DNA from: Floccifex porci
GTDB lineage: Bacteria > Bacillota_I > Bacilli_A > Erysipelotrichales > Erysipelotrichaceae
Direction of reading: 5' to 3'
DNA length: 40,715 nt
Assembly: GCF_009696175.1 (NCBI RefSeq)
Contig: NZ_VUMM01000016.1
Coordinates: 1 to 40,715, forward strand
Made by a program: the position numbers and the translations under genes. The first letter of the stretch is position 1. The number at the start of each line of letters is the position of its first letter. The notes beneath the pieces are model-generated. The model did not search any database. It saw nothing but the letters and a program-made list of their open reading frames with translations, and was not told the origin of the DNA. Positions 1 through 7,892 of this stretch are shown here, one piece after another.

Positions 1-29
1 TTTCTTATCACAATATCACACTATATTTT

Positions 30-122
30 AAAGCTCATCCACACAATTATTTAAAGCTATCAACACAATTTGTTAAAGCCTACCCACAAATCGTTTAGAG
101 CTCATCCACAGGATTATTTAAA
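30..122. repeat. Four tandem degenerate 22-23-nt repeats at the window edge
   Basis: Four units begin with AAAGCT, AAAGCT, AAAGCC or AGAGCT at about 30, 53, 75 and 97. Each contains a DnaA-box-like nonamer: TCATCCACA at 35-43, CTATCAACA at 57-65, CTACCCACA at 80-88 and TCATCCACA at 102-110. The steps between nonamers are 22, 23 and 22 nt. This could be the repeat-rich end of an insertion sequence lying outside the window, or a DnaA-binding cluster. The sequence alone does not decide. Confidence 0.6.
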
Positions 123-129
123 ATCCCTT

Positions 130-1371
130 TTAATATTGTTTAATTTTATATATAAAATTTGTTTCTTCCATCAACTTTAAAAAAGGAATGGGATCAAAAG
201 CTTCCAGTGAATTCACTCCAGGTTTTCGATAAATTCCTTTTGCGTACAATTCAATTGCTAACGCTGCTGAAAATCCAGTTTGTGCCACAACCGCCTGCAA
301 ACCAAACTGATTCATGGCTTCTTCATTTGAAAAACATTGATACATCATGCATTGTTTTTCTTTTCCATTCTTTATTCCTTTTGCCAGAACACCAACACAC
401 ATGCTTCCTTCCATTTCATCTTTAATGGTATCTGGCTGACAGGCACAGGAAGCAATCACATCTCTTGGTATCACTTGGACTCCTTTTACTTGAACAGGCT
501 GAATCTTATTTAAATGAAGTTTATCCAATACTTGTAATGCATTGATCAAATCTTCATCTAAAGAAATTTTAAAAGAACATTTTTTTAATCCATATTCAGA
601 TAAATATTTGACCATAGTTACCACTTCTTCATGTTCCACTTTTACCAGTGTATTCATTCCAATTTCAGGCATATCAAAAGTTTCTTTTCCTGAAAATGGT
701 TTATCTACAATAAATCCACCTTTACTTTTATCATATTCAACATTTGGATTCATCACTTCATCCAATACAGTCCAAACATTAAATCCAAATATAAGTTCAT
801 CTTCATGTCCCTTAATTTTTAAATTGTTTCCATCTTTTACATGAAGCTCTTCAACTGTATCAAATTCATATTCACATAAATATTTAGCAAAAACATTAAC
901 CGTTCCTGGATCGATTCCTAAACAAATCAAAGCACAGTTCCCTTGTTGTTTCCATTTTTCATCTGCATCAAAATTATATTTAGTCATAACAAGTTCATAA
1001 CTGTTTTCAATGCCCATTCCATATTCCGGTTTTTCTTTTGGGATAGAGAAAGTTCCCATATTTGCATAATCACAATGACATTCATACGCCGCATCAAAAA
1101 TCACATTGGCACAGAATGGACTGGAAGCATCCATCACAAAATCAATATGATGTTTCTGTATTTCTTCTTTTACCATTTCTTTCTGTGTGGCATCTACATA
1201 TCCAAACTGTAACCGAGCATCATTAATTGTTTTCCATACATCTTTTGCATGATTTACATTTACATCACTTAATAAACAATACGTAAACCATTCTTTTTCC
1301 GGATCTCTTTTTAACAACAATTCAACAATGCACTGACCAACCGCTCCAGTACCTACTAACATCATTCTCAT
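130..1371 (-). CDS. Saccharopine dehydrogenase-like NAD(P)-dependent oxidoreductase
   Basis: A 413-residue protein of the saccharopine dehydrogenase / carboxynorspermidine dehydrogenase superfamily. The N-terminus (MRMMLVGTGAVGQ) is a Rossmann dinucleotide-binding loop GxGxxG. A second recognisable part is GIDPGTVNVFAKY near residue 155, typical of these enzymes. I place the start at ATG 1371, not 24 nt upstream, because AGGAGG lies 8 nt before this ATG. Members make or split secondary amines formed between amino acids and oxo-acids; the exact substrate cannot be read here. The gene is the only one behind a tandem glycine riboswitch and its terminator, so its expression probably follows glycine. 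No terminator is evident after the stop, where the repeat array of the window edge begins. Confidence 0.85.
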   Translation of the reverse strand: MRMMLVGTGAVGQCIVELLLKRDPEKEWFTYCLLSDVNVNHAKDVWKTINDARLQFGYVDATQKEMVKEEIQKHHIDFVMDASSPFCANVIFDAAYECHCDYANMGTFSIPKEKPEYGMGIENSYELVMTKYNFDADEKWKQQGNCALICLGIDPGTVNVFAKYLCEYEFDTVEELHVKDGNNLKIKGHEDELIFGFNVWTVLDEVMNPNVEYDKSKGGFIVDKPFSGKETFDMPEIGMNTLVKVEHEEVVTMVKYLSEYGLKKCSFKISLDEDLINALQVLDKLHLNKIQPVQVKGVQVIPRDVIASCACQPDTIKDEMEGSMCVGVLAKGIKNGKEKQCMMYQCFSNEEAMNQFGLQAVVAQTGFSAALAIELYAKGIYRKPGVNSLEAFDPIPFLKLMEETNFIYKIKQY

Positions 1372-1397
1372 TTTCTTTACCTCCTGAACATCCAAAT

Positions 1398-1438
1398 AAA
1401 AAAGAGAAAAAAGAGGAAAAAATCCATCTTTCTTCTCT
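1398..1438 (-). terminator. Riboswitch-controlled intrinsic terminator
   Basis: On the minus strand AGAGAAGAAAGA (1438-1427) pairs with TCTTTTTTCTCT (1414-1403) around a 12-nt loop, followed by a run of U. The first bases of the stem (AGAG) are also the 3' strand of the closing helix of aptamer II. Aptamer folding and terminator formation are therefore mutually exclusive. Ligand binding should allow read-through, making this an ON switch. Confidence 0.75.
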
Positions 1439-1602
1439 GTTCCTTTGCCAGTTGGTTATATCCACGTAGGCGCCTCGCTTAAGAGATCTCTCCAAAGAGT
1501 TGTCTGCTGATCTTCCTTTTGCCTGCTAGTTTCACAAGTTTTGGGGATGTATCCAAAAAAGTTTGCCGCTTCGGCCTCTAAAAAGATGTCTAGAATCAGC
1601 TT
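1433..1602 (-). promoter_or_regulatory. Tandem glycine riboswitch (two aptamers)
   Basis: Two glycine-aptamer signatures follow each other on the minus strand. Aptamer I (about 1600-1504) has a closing helix GCTGAT/ATCAGC, then GAGGCCGAAGCGGCAAAC and the hallmark CAGGCAAAAGGAAGA. Aptamer II (about 1499-1433) has the hallmark CTCTTTGGAGAGAT at its 5' side and CTGGCAAAGGAACAGAG at its 3' side. The short linker is typical of cooperative tandem glycine riboswitches. The 3' side overlaps a terminator stem. The downstream gene is a saccharopine-dehydrogenase-like enzyme, which is not a usual target such as gcvT or a glycine transporter. Confidence 0.85.
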
Positions 1603-1627
1603 CATCCAATTCACTTTTTCTATAAAA

Positions 1628-1656
1628 ATTAAAACAGATTCTTTACCAGAATACAA
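1628..1656 (-). promoter_or_regulatory. Promoter of the glycine riboswitch transcript
   Basis: Minus-strand TTGTAT (1656-1651) and TTTAAT (1633-1628) are separated by exactly 17 nt. They lie just downstream of the carbonic anhydrase stop and about 30 nt before aptamer I. This would give the riboswitch its own transcript. Confidence 0.5.
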
Positions 1657-1663
1657 TCAAAAA

Positions 1664-2227
1664 TCACAAAAATTCAACCATTCCCGTTTCAATATCATAT
1701 AAAGCCGGTATAACTTTCAATCCCTGATCACATTCATAATGTTGGATTTCTAAACTTTGTTCAATTTCTTTTACACAATAAATCACATTTTTAATACAAG
1801 CCTTCTTTTCATCGGATTCATTCCCAATGGCTTTTTTAATTTCATCGGTAATAAATTTTATATATCCATCTGGATTCCCATTCATAGCTGCATCTACTGC
1901 TCCACAATGAGTATGTCCTAATACAACAATCAGATGACAATCCAAATGTCCTGCTGCATATTCAATGCTTCCTAACTGATGATCGTCAATTACATTTCCC
2001 GCTAAACGTATCACAAATAAATCCCCTATTCCGGCATTAAAAATGCTTTCTGGAATCACTCGAGAATCCGAACAAGTCACAATAATCGCATAAGGATGCT
2101 GTCCTTTTATATAGGTCTGAACTCTTTTTTGAATGGATGTATCTCCTATGGTACACATTTGATTTATATATTTCTGATTTCCTTCTTTTAATTTTTCAAT
2201 TACCTGATCTGCACTTAAATAATTCAT
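1664..2227 (-). CDS. Beta-class carbonic anhydrase
   Basis: A 187-residue enzyme interconverting CO2 and bicarbonate in the cytoplasm. Zinc ligands of the beta class are visible: C52 with D54 and R56 in TCSDSRV, and H105 and C108 in GHTHCGAVDA. A longer frame exists, but ATG 2227 is preferred: AAAGGAG lies 7 nt upstream, and the extra 30 residues would overlap the divergent gene. The length fits compact bacterial beta enzymes. It is divergently transcribed from the GNAT gene, with which it shares an AT-rich promoter region of about 35 nt. Confidence 0.93.
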   Translation of the reverse strand: MNYLSADQVIEKLKEGNQKYINQMCTIGDTSIQKRVQTYIKGQHPYAIIVTCSDSRVIPESIFNAGIGDLFVIRLAGNVIDDHQLGSIEYAAGHLDCHLIVVLGHTHCGAVDAAMNGNPDGYIKFITDEIKKAIGNESDEKKACIKNVIYCVKEIEQSLEIQHYECDQGLKVIPALYDIETGMVEFL

Positions 2228-2244
2228 ACCATAACTCCTTTTTT

Positions 2245-2261
2245 TATAATATAATACTTTT
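2245..2261 (+). promoter_or_regulatory. Overlapping -10 elements directly before the ATG (leaderless-type promoter)
   Basis: Two overlapping TATAAT hexamers lie at 2245-2250 and 2250-2255, and the ATG of the acetyltransferase follows at 2262. A start site 7 nt after the second hexamer falls on the A of the ATG. No Shine-Dalgarno sequence precedes it on this strand, so a leaderless mRNA is likely. No clear -35 box is seen. Confidence 0.45.
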
Positions 2262-2921
2262 ATGAAATCAAATCCCACTTTATATGCAGGAATTTTAGAA
2301 ATAATAGATAGAAACACTTTTAAAATTATTGAAAACGATTTAAAAGGACTTCTAATTCAGGATACAGTCAGTACCATTTATTTTGGTATTCATGAAAATG
2401 AAGATATATTAAAGAATTGGATCCATTCTCATAAAGAAATAAAACTTTTAGTTCTTTATAAGCCACTTCTTTTGAAGGGATATACTTGTTTTCTGGAATG
2501 TTATCCAATTGCTTATCTAAAAAAAGAACCTTTTAATTATAAATCTGAATTAAATATCCGTATTGCCTGCATTAAGGATCTTTCTTTTATTTTAAATCAT
2601 TATACTCTTTTAGAAGAATGGGAGATACGAAAAATTATATCTATGAATCATCTTTTTATAGGCTATAAAGACAATATTCCTGTAGGCTTTATTGGCCTGC
2701 ATTTAGAAGGAAGTATGGGTTTATTGTACATATTAAAAGAATATAGAGGAAATGGATATGGAATTGAATTAGAAATGTTTCTTGTCAATCGTCTTCTATT
2801 TGAAAATAAAATCCCTTTTGGACAAGTGGAAACAACAAATACTATTTCTATCTCTCTTCAAAAAAAATTAGGTTTTACTTTTACAGATAAAAAACAGTAT
2901 TGGTATGAATCCGATTTATAG
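2262..2921 (+). CDS. GNAT-family acetyltransferase-like protein
   Basis: A 219-residue protein. The C-terminal half looks like a GNAT fold: the beta strands IRIACIKDLSFIL and LFIGYKDNIPVGFIGLHLEG, then the acetyl-CoA-binding region LYILKEYRGNGYGIELEMFL with the R/Q-x-x-G-x-G/A loop, and a late SLQKKLGFTFTDKKQYW motif typical of these enzymes. The N-terminal 90 residues are not recognised and may bind substrate, which is unknown. A decayed second copy lies at 12905-13552, so the gene was duplicated in this genome. Translation is probably leaderless. Confidence 0.75.
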   Translation: MKSNPTLYAGILEIIDRNTFKIIENDLKGLLIQDTVSTIYFGIHENEDILKNWIHSHKEIKLLVLYKPLLLKGYTCFLECYPIAYLKKEPFNYKSELNIRIACIKDLSFILNHYTLLEEWEIRKIISMNHLFIGYKDNIPVGFIGLHLEGSMGLLYILKEYRGNGYGIELEMFLVNRLLFENKIPFGQVETTNTISISLQKKLGFTFTDKKQYWYESDL

Positions 2922-2960
2922 TATATTATAGATGTGGAGATGAAGTAGAAAGTAGGATAA

Positions 2961-3152
2961 ATGAAAAAAGATAATCTTTTATCGAAAGCTTGTTTGCTTG
3001 TTTTTACCTTTTTTATTGCCTTTGCCTTACTCTATGTTTCTTTTTCATTCTGGATGAGTGGAAAGAAAGGATGGGCCATTGGCTTAATTCTTGTTACTAT
3101 TTTACTTCTAATTGGTTCCTATCTTCAATTGTCGATTCGAACGGATGAATAA
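2961..3152 (+). CDS. Small two-helix membrane protein
   Basis: 63 residues with a short basic N-terminus (MKKDNLLSK), a hydrophobic helix at about residues 9-31, a loop with KKGW, and a second helix at about 37-56. AGGA lies 5 nt before the ATG. The gene ends in a good bidirectional hairpin. It follows the acetyltransferase by 39 nt and may be cotranscribed with it. No family is recognised and no function can be assigned. Confidence 0.65.
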   Translation: MKKDNLLSKACLLVFTFFIAFALLYVSFSFWMSGKKGWAIGLILVTILLLIGSYLQLSIRTDE

Positions 3153-3180
3153 AAGGGGGTTTAAAATACCCTCCTTTTAT
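3149..3180. terminator. Bidirectional terminator between converging genes
   Basis: ATAAAAGGGGGT (3149-3160) pairs with ACCCTCCTTTTAT (3168-3180) with one bulge around a 7-nt loop. A/T tracts on both sides let it serve both the small membrane gene and the converging MATE gene, overlapping both ends. Confidence 0.75.
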
Positions 3181-4517
3181 ATTTCCACCGTTAAATTTTT
3201 GATCCATGTTCCTTTTTTATAGAAAAAGGTTGAAACAAAAATCTTTAAAACACAAATTCCTTCTGTTATCGTAAATACATATAGCAGATCCAGGGGAATC
3301 AGTCTTGAAAAAATGGTCGACATCAATAATGGACCACAAGTCATAAAGAAACCATCAATGAAGAATACAGATTTGGTATCTCCACCTGCTCTTAAAATAT
3401 AATATATCGTTTCTGAATAGCCTTGTGTCCACATAACGGCACATTTTATCAATATTAATTGCGTTGCAAGTGTTGTAGACTCTTTGGTTAAAAAATAAGC
3501 TTTCGGTATTACATGGCTGAATAAGGATACCAGAACCGCCATAATAATATTGATCATCAATCCGATTTTTATCATTAATTTTGCCAGTTTCTTTGCTTCT
3601 TCCAGTTGATTGGATCCAAGTGTATTTCCAATTACAACTCCAACTGCAGAAGAAAATCCTGCAAATACAACATACGATAAAGAACCTACCTGATCTACAA
3701 CGGTTAAAGATGGTACATATTGTTCCGATACATAACAATAATTCATGAATATCAGACTTAAGCTCAAAGACCAGATGGTTTCATTAAATATTAATGGAAT
3801 GGTCTTACTTAATATTTCTTTACGATTTTCTTTTGAAAGCGTTCCGTATCTATTAAAGAAACAATAATAGTCTTCCTTTTTAAAAGATGCCAATAATAAA
3901 ATAGCCATTTCAATGAATCTTGATAATGAAGTTGCTAAAGCAGCTCCCTGAATTCCTAACTCTGGGCATCCTAGTTTTCCAAAAATTAATATATAATTCA
4001 AGAAAATATTCGAAACAAATGAAACAAATCCTGTATACAAGGGAAACAATGTATTTCCTTTTGAGCGATTGGCAATTCCCATCATTTGAGCGATTCCATA
4101 TGGTAAATAAGAAAAACGAACAATATTATTATATTGAAGTGCCAATTGAATAATGTCTTCATCTTTTACAAAAATTTCGATCACAAAATTTGGAAATAGA
4201 ATTAAAATTCCTGTTCCAATTATAGATAATCCAATCACACATAACAATCCAAAACGAAGTGTTTTATTGCAGTTTTCTTTATCGCATGCTCCAAAAAACT
4301 GACTGATGAATAAACCAATTCCATTGGTCAATCCAAAAATTGCCAGATTATAAATCAAAAAGAATTTATTGGCAACCGTAGTGGCACTAATTGCATTTTC
4401 AGATATAGCTCCAACCATAATTGTGTCGGTTATTGCTAATAAGTTTACAAGTAATTGTTGTATAACAACGGGTATGGCTAACCCAATAAAATATTTTATA
4501 AATGTTTTGTCCTTCAT
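3177..4517 (-). CDS. MATE-family multidrug/cation efflux transporter
   Basis: A 446-residue polytopic membrane protein of the length and pattern of MATE exporters, about 12 transmembrane helices in two bundles of six. Typical family stretches are visible: the start KYFIGLAIPVVIQQLLVNLLAITDT, the AISENAISATTVANK segment, and a second-bundle AGFSSAVGVVIGNTLGS. Such proteins export cationic drugs or metabolites in exchange for Na+ or H+. GGGAGG lies 5 nt before the ATG. The gene follows the terminator of the upstream HAD gene by about 20 nt, so it either has a weak own promoter or depends on read-through. Its substrate is unknown. Confidence 0.9.
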   Translation of the reverse strand: MKDKTFIKYFIGLAIPVVIQQLLVNLLAITDTIMVGAISENAISATTVANKFFLIYNLAIFGLTNGIGLFISQFFGACDKENCNKTLRFGLLCVIGLSIIGTGILILFPNFVIEIFVKDEDIIQLALQYNNIVRFSYLPYGIAQMMGIANRSKGNTLFPLYTGFVSFVSNIFLNYILIFGKLGCPELGIQGAALATSLSRFIEMAILLLASFKKEDYYCFFNRYGTLSKENRKEILSKTIPLIFNETIWSLSLSLIFMNYCYVSEQYVPSLTVVDQVGSLSYVVFAGFSSAVGVVIGNTLGSNQLEEAKKLAKLMIKIGLMINIIMAVLVSLFSHVIPKAYFLTKESTTLATQLILIKCAVMWTQGYSETIYYILRAGGDTKSVFFIDGFFMTCGPLLMSTIFSRLIPLDLLYVFTITEGICVLKIFVSTFFYKKGTWIKNLTVEI

Positions 4518-4531
4518 AATCCTCCCTTTTA

Positions 4532-4562
4532 TATAGAAAAAGTCCCAATTTATTGGGACTTT
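4532..4562 (-). terminator. Terminator of the PTS operon
   Basis: AAAGTCCC (minus strand, 4562-4555) pairs perfectly with GGGACTTT (4546-4539), followed by T residues. The stem begins inside the last codons of the HAD gene. Confidence 0.85.
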
Positions 4563-5218
4563 ACTTTATTTATGATTTTATTTGCCTGAAATAAATCTTT
4601 TACCAGATAATGTGCTTTGGACTGATCAAAGCCAAATCGTGTATCTTCTAAAGCGATGCATGTACATCCACTTTGCAGGGCTGCTTCAATTCCATATGTA
4701 GAATCTTCTATCGCAATCACTTCATCTGGTTTCAGACCTAATTTTTTAATCGTATGATCATATATTTCTGGATTGGGTTTACTTTCTTTAAAATCTTCTC
4801 CACTGGTCATATATTCAAAATAATCCTGAATTTCACATTCTTTTACAACCTGCATAATATTGTCATATGGAGATGAAGAAGCAATCGCAAGTTTCAAATT
4901 TTGTGATTTTAAATCTTTTAATACATTGATCAGATGTGGTTTTAATATCGTTTTATAATTTAAAGTAAACGTTCTCCATTCTTTCTGACTTTTTTCATGA
5001 ACTTCTTCCCATGTATACTCATCGGATAGAAATTCGGAAACAATTTCAAATAATTTATGATCACTTTTTCCAACAGCTGTACAAATCGTTTTATCAAATT
5101 TTTCCTGGTCGTAATCCTGCTTTAAATATTTTTTTAAAAACTGAATGGCCAGATCTAAATAGATTGGCTCAGAATCTATAATCACACCATCCATATCAAA
5201 TATTACAGCTTTGATCAT
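4550..5218 (-). CDS. HAD-superfamily hydrolase, beta-phosphoglucomutase-like
   Basis: A 222-residue subfamily IA HAD enzyme. Motif I is FDMDGVIIDSEP with the nucleophile D8 and acid D10. Motif II is in IASSSPYDN, the motif III lysine is in ESKPNPEIY, and motif IV is IEDSTYGIEAA. The cap domain is alpha-helical (about residues 18-90). Such enzymes are sugar phosphatases or phosphoglucomutases. The start codon overlaps the EIID stop (TAATG), so it is the last gene of the PTS operon and probably acts on a phosphosugar released by the pathway. A terminator hairpin begins in its last codons. Confidence 0.88.
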   Translation of the reverse strand: MIKAVIFDMDGVIIDSEPIYLDLAIQFLKKYLKQDYDQEKFDKTICTAVGKSDHKLFEIVSEFLSDEYTWEEVHEKSQKEWRTFTLNYKTILKPHLINVLKDLKSQNLKLAIASSSPYDNIMQVVKECEIQDYFEYMTSGEDFKESKPNPEIYDHTIKKLGLKPDEVIAIEDSTYGIEAALQSGCTCIALEDTRFGFDQSKAHYLVKDLFQANKIINKVKSQ

Positions 5219-6048
5219 TATGCCAGAACTCCGAAGAAGGCTCCAGCGATTCCTACCGCCATTAAAATAAACATGATTGCGATTGGTGAAATTTTCTTTT
5301 TAAGCATCCACCAAGTAATTCCAAATACACACAACGGTAGAATACCTGGAACAATACCATCGAATATAGATTGAATAGAAGTTTCCATTCCTTCTGCACC
5401 AAAGGATAATGGAATGGTTACGAATACATTTCCAGCTGTCATAGCGCCCGCTACCATAAGTCCGACAACGGCAGCAGCATTGGTAAATTTATCCATCATA
5501 CCTGATTCATTGGCTTTTACAATGACATCCGATCCTAATTTATAACCTAAGAAAGTCAACTGATAACGAATGATCAATCCTGGTACGTTATAAATCAGCC
5601 AGTATAGAATTGGTCCCAAAGGATTTCCTGTCAATGCAAGAGAAGTTCCAATACCTGTTGCGATAATACGCAATGTTCCCCAGAAAATGGAATCTCCTAT
5701 ACCAGCTAAAGGACCCATCATCGCAACTTTAACGTTTGTAATACTTGTTTCATCAAAGTTATCGATGTCTTTTGCTCTTTGTTCTTCCATAGCGGTTGTA
5801 ATACCTAATGGAAGGGTAATGATATAAGGTGTTGTATTATAGAATTCCAGATGTCTTTGTAAGACTTTTGTTCTTTCTTCTTTATCTGGATAGATTTTTC
5901 TTAATACAGGAAGCAATGACCAGGCATAAGCCATATTCATCTGACGTTCGTAGTTCCAGGACAATTCCGTTGGAATGGATCTTACAAATATTCTTTGAAG
6001 ATCTTTTTTCGTTACGATACCATTGTATCCATCATTTTTAGAACTCAT
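5218..6048 (-). CDS. PTS system mannose/fructose/sorbose-family IID component
   Basis: A 276-residue membrane subunit. The soluble N-terminus starts with TKKDLQRIFVRSIPTELSWNYERQMNMAYAW, as in ManZ-type proteins, and the invariant MGPLAGIGDSIFWGTLRII loop is present. Hydrophobic helices fill the C-terminal half. With IIC it forms the sugar channel. The gene overlaps the IIC end by 11 nt and has GGAGGG inside the IIC 3' end, indicating coupled translation. Confidence 0.95.
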   Translation of the reverse strand: MSSKNDGYNGIVTKKDLQRIFVRSIPTELSWNYERQMNMAYAWSLLPVLRKIYPDKEERTKVLQRHLEFYNTTPYIITLPLGITTAMEEQRAKDIDNFDETSITNVKVAMMGPLAGIGDSIFWGTLRIIATGIGTSLALTGNPLGPILYWLIYNVPGLIIRYQLTFLGYKLGSDVIVKANESGMMDKFTNAAAVVGLMVAGAMTAGNVFVTIPLSFGAEGMETSIQSIFDGIVPGILPLCVFGITWWMLKKKISPIAIMFILMAVGIAGAFFGVLA

Positions 6049-6835
6049 CTAGAATCCCTCCATCTTCTGCATCATTATCCACTGGTTTTTCAACAGCCAC
6101 TGGTTTATCGGATTTAAACATTTGAATGGCTGCAATTAAACAAGCCAGTAAAGCAACCGCTGTTGTTCCAATTCCATATTCTCCTAAGTAAGCCACCATA
6201 AAGTATCCAATAAAGAAATATGGAGCTACTTTTTTATTCATGATCATTTGCGCTAACATCGCAAACCCTAGTGCAGGAATCATACCACAGGCAATATTCA
6301 TACCTGTCTGAATAAATTCAGGTAATCCTCCCAATACAGCAGTTACAGCATCGCTTCCTAAGTAGAATGCTAATGGAATGATTGGTAAAGTCACCATAGC
6401 AGCAATCAATCCACCACCAATAACATCAAAGGAGAACATTTTTTCATTTCCTTGTGCTACATGTTTATCTGCCAAATGTGTAAAGAATAACATGACAGGG
6501 GATCCAATAATTGTATTTAATGCCAGCATAATCGTTGCAATTGGCATTCCTAATGTTAAAGCTGCTTCAGCTCCCATTCCGGCTTTAATCGCAAAAGCAA
6601 CTCCTAAGATCGTTCCAGATAACATATCAGGAGGTATATAAGCACCGATGCTGACAGCTCCAACAAACGCAAGTTCTAATGTAGCTCCCATGATAACACC
6701 AGCCTGTAAATCTCCCATTACAAGTCCTGTTAAAGCACCCATAATAATAGGTCTTTGAATCAGGGATGTTCCTAATAAAAATTCACATTTACCTAAAATG
6801 GCGACTAATGTGATTAAAATGGTTTGTAATACCAT
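6038..6835 (-). CDS. PTS system mannose/fructose/sorbose-family IIC component
   Basis: A 265-residue integral membrane permease subunit, very hydrophobic, with the family motifs RPIIMGALTGLVMGDLQAGV and GAYIPPDMLSGTILG. The C-terminal tail is acidic (DNDAEDGGILDEF). It forms the translocation complex with IID, receiving phosphate from IIA and IIB. It lies 15 nt downstream of IIB. Confidence 0.95.
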   Translation of the reverse strand: MVLQTILITLVAILGKCEFLLGTSLIQRPIIMGALTGLVMGDLQAGVIMGATLELAFVGAVSIGAYIPPDMLSGTILGVAFAIKAGMGAEAALTLGMPIATIMLALNTIIGSPVMLFFTHLADKHVAQGNEKMFSFDVIGGGLIAAMVTLPIIPLAFYLGSDAVTAVLGGLPEFIQTGMNIACGMIPALGFAMLAQMIMNKKVAPYFFIGYFMVAYLGEYGIGTTAVALLACLIAAIQMFKSDKPVAVEKPVDNDAEDGGILDEF

Positions 6836-6850
6836 AGACTGTTTTCCTTT

Positions 6851-7321
6851 CTATTTAATTAATGTTTTAATATCTTCTGCAGAATTAGCAGGTACTTGTT
6901 GACAGAACACATGAATTCCTTCATTTACCAGTTCTTTTAATAAAGCTACATCTGCATCATTGACAAATACAGATTTTGAAATTTCTGTTTTATCTTTAGT
7001 AGGATACGTTCCTCCTAAATTAATGGCTTTGATTTTTAACTCTCTAGCTACTTTCGCTGCACTTTGAATATCTTCACAAATGATAAACAATTTATATTTA
7101 TCTGTCTGTCCCGATTTTATAGCTTTCAAGCTTCCTTCTACACTTTTTGCGACCACCTTAATTCCTGAAGGTTTAGCCAGTTTTATTGTCTGAAGGCGTA
7201 ATGTATCATTAACTAAGCTATCACTGCATAATAAGATACAATCAGCTCCAATTGCCTGTGTCCAGGAGAATGCAACCTGACCATGTAATAATCGATGATC
7301 CACTCTTAATGCTTTAATCAT
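6851..7321 (-). CDS. PTS system mannose/fructose/sorbose-family IIB component
   Basis: A 156-residue cytoplasmic phosphotransfer protein. The N-terminal RVDHRLLHGQV is the family signature and H13 is the expected phosphorylated histidine. The C-terminal PANSAEDIKTLI matches the family end. It accepts phosphate from IIA and passes it to the incoming sugar. GGAGAG lies 6 nt before the ATG, and it sits 15 nt after IIA. Confidence 0.95.
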   Translation of the reverse strand: MIKALRVDHRLLHGQVAFSWTQAIGADCILLCSDSLVNDTLRLQTIKLAKPSGIKVVAKSVEGSLKAIKSGQTDKYKLFIICEDIQSAAKVARELKIKAINLGGTYPTKDKTEISKSVFVNDADVALLKELVNEGIHVFCQQVPANSAEDIKTLIK

Positions 7322-7336
7322 GTTTTTCTCTCCAAT

Positions 7337-7762
7337 CTAAAATTCATCCAGCTCAACTTCTGCATCTTCATTCAATGCATCATTACAATAAACGATTCCT
7401 TCTTTTGCCTGTTCAATATTGAATCGAATCACATCTTCAATTGGACTTTCCAGATCCGATAAAACCATGCTCATCAGAAGTATTAAATTGGTTCCAGCAA
7501 TTAAATGAATATTTTTTCTTTCATGAATCAATTTTGTTATTTCATTGTTTACGCTTCCACCAAATAAATCCGTAAAAATCACAATTTCATCTTCAGGATC
7601 ATAAGAATCTAATTCTTTTAACAATTCAATCTGATACGGTTTGTTTTCTTCCACATATGCACAAAAGTATTTTAAGTTTTCTTGAGGTCCCATAATCAAT
7701 TCAAGACTGCTTACAATTCCTTTGGACATATATGCATGAGTTGCAACAATAAATCTTCTCAT
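7337..7762 (-). CDS. PTS system mannose-type IIA component
   Basis: A 141-residue EIIA-Man domain protein. FIVATHAYMSKGI places the phosphorylated histidine at H9, and IFTDLFGGSVNNEI is the conserved active-site loop. It takes phosphate from HPr. It is first in the PTS operon, just downstream of the operator-like module at 7781-7820. The ribosome site AGAGG is modest. Confidence 0.92.
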   Translation of the reverse strand: MRRFIVATHAYMSKGIVSSLELIMGPQENLKYFCAYVEENKPYQIELLKELDSYDPEDEIVIFTDLFGGSVNNEITKLIHERKNIHLIAGTNLILLMSMVLSDLESPIEDVIRFNIEQAKEGIVYCNDALNEDAEVELDEF

Positions 7763-7780
7763 TCCCCATATCCTCTCTAG

Positions 7781-7820
7781 TGGTTTATATTATATTCCAT
7801 ATTTCTATTTTAATATACCA
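7781..7820 (-). promoter_or_regulatory. GntR-type operator module before the PTS operon
   Basis: The minus strand carries TGGTATATTA (7820-7811), then the imperfect palindrome TGGAATATAATATAAACCA (7799-7781). A TATAAT -10-like sequence lies inside the palindrome. The two TGG edges are 21 nt apart, as in the three sister sites upstream. Confidence 0.65.
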
Positions 7821-7855
7821 CATTATAATTTTTATGCAAGCCCTTTCATAATTTT

Positions 7856-7890
7856 TTTAAAAAAAGAAGGTCCTTAATTCAGGACCTCTT
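7856..7890 (-). terminator. Terminator after SIS1
   Basis: AAGAGGTCCT pairs with AGGACCTTCTT around a 6-nt loop (7890-7864, minus strand), followed by a T run. Confidence 0.85.
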
Positions 7891-7892
7891 GA

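Noticed and set aside
30-122. CRISPR array
   Set aside because: Units are degenerate, with no conserved repeat plus unique spacer pattern, and no cas gene is present; the same holds for 33346-33417.
1433-1602. Lysine riboswitch, suggested by GCCGAAGCGG and a saccharopine-type gene
   Set aside because: The CAGGCAAAAGGA and CTCTTTGGAGAGA hallmarks and the tandem layout belong to glycine aptamers; the long lysine five-helix architecture is absent.
1456-1656. 66-residue minus-strand ORF starting MYSGKESVLIF
   Set aside because: It lies wholly in the riboswitch leader, has no ribosome site and reads through both aptamers.
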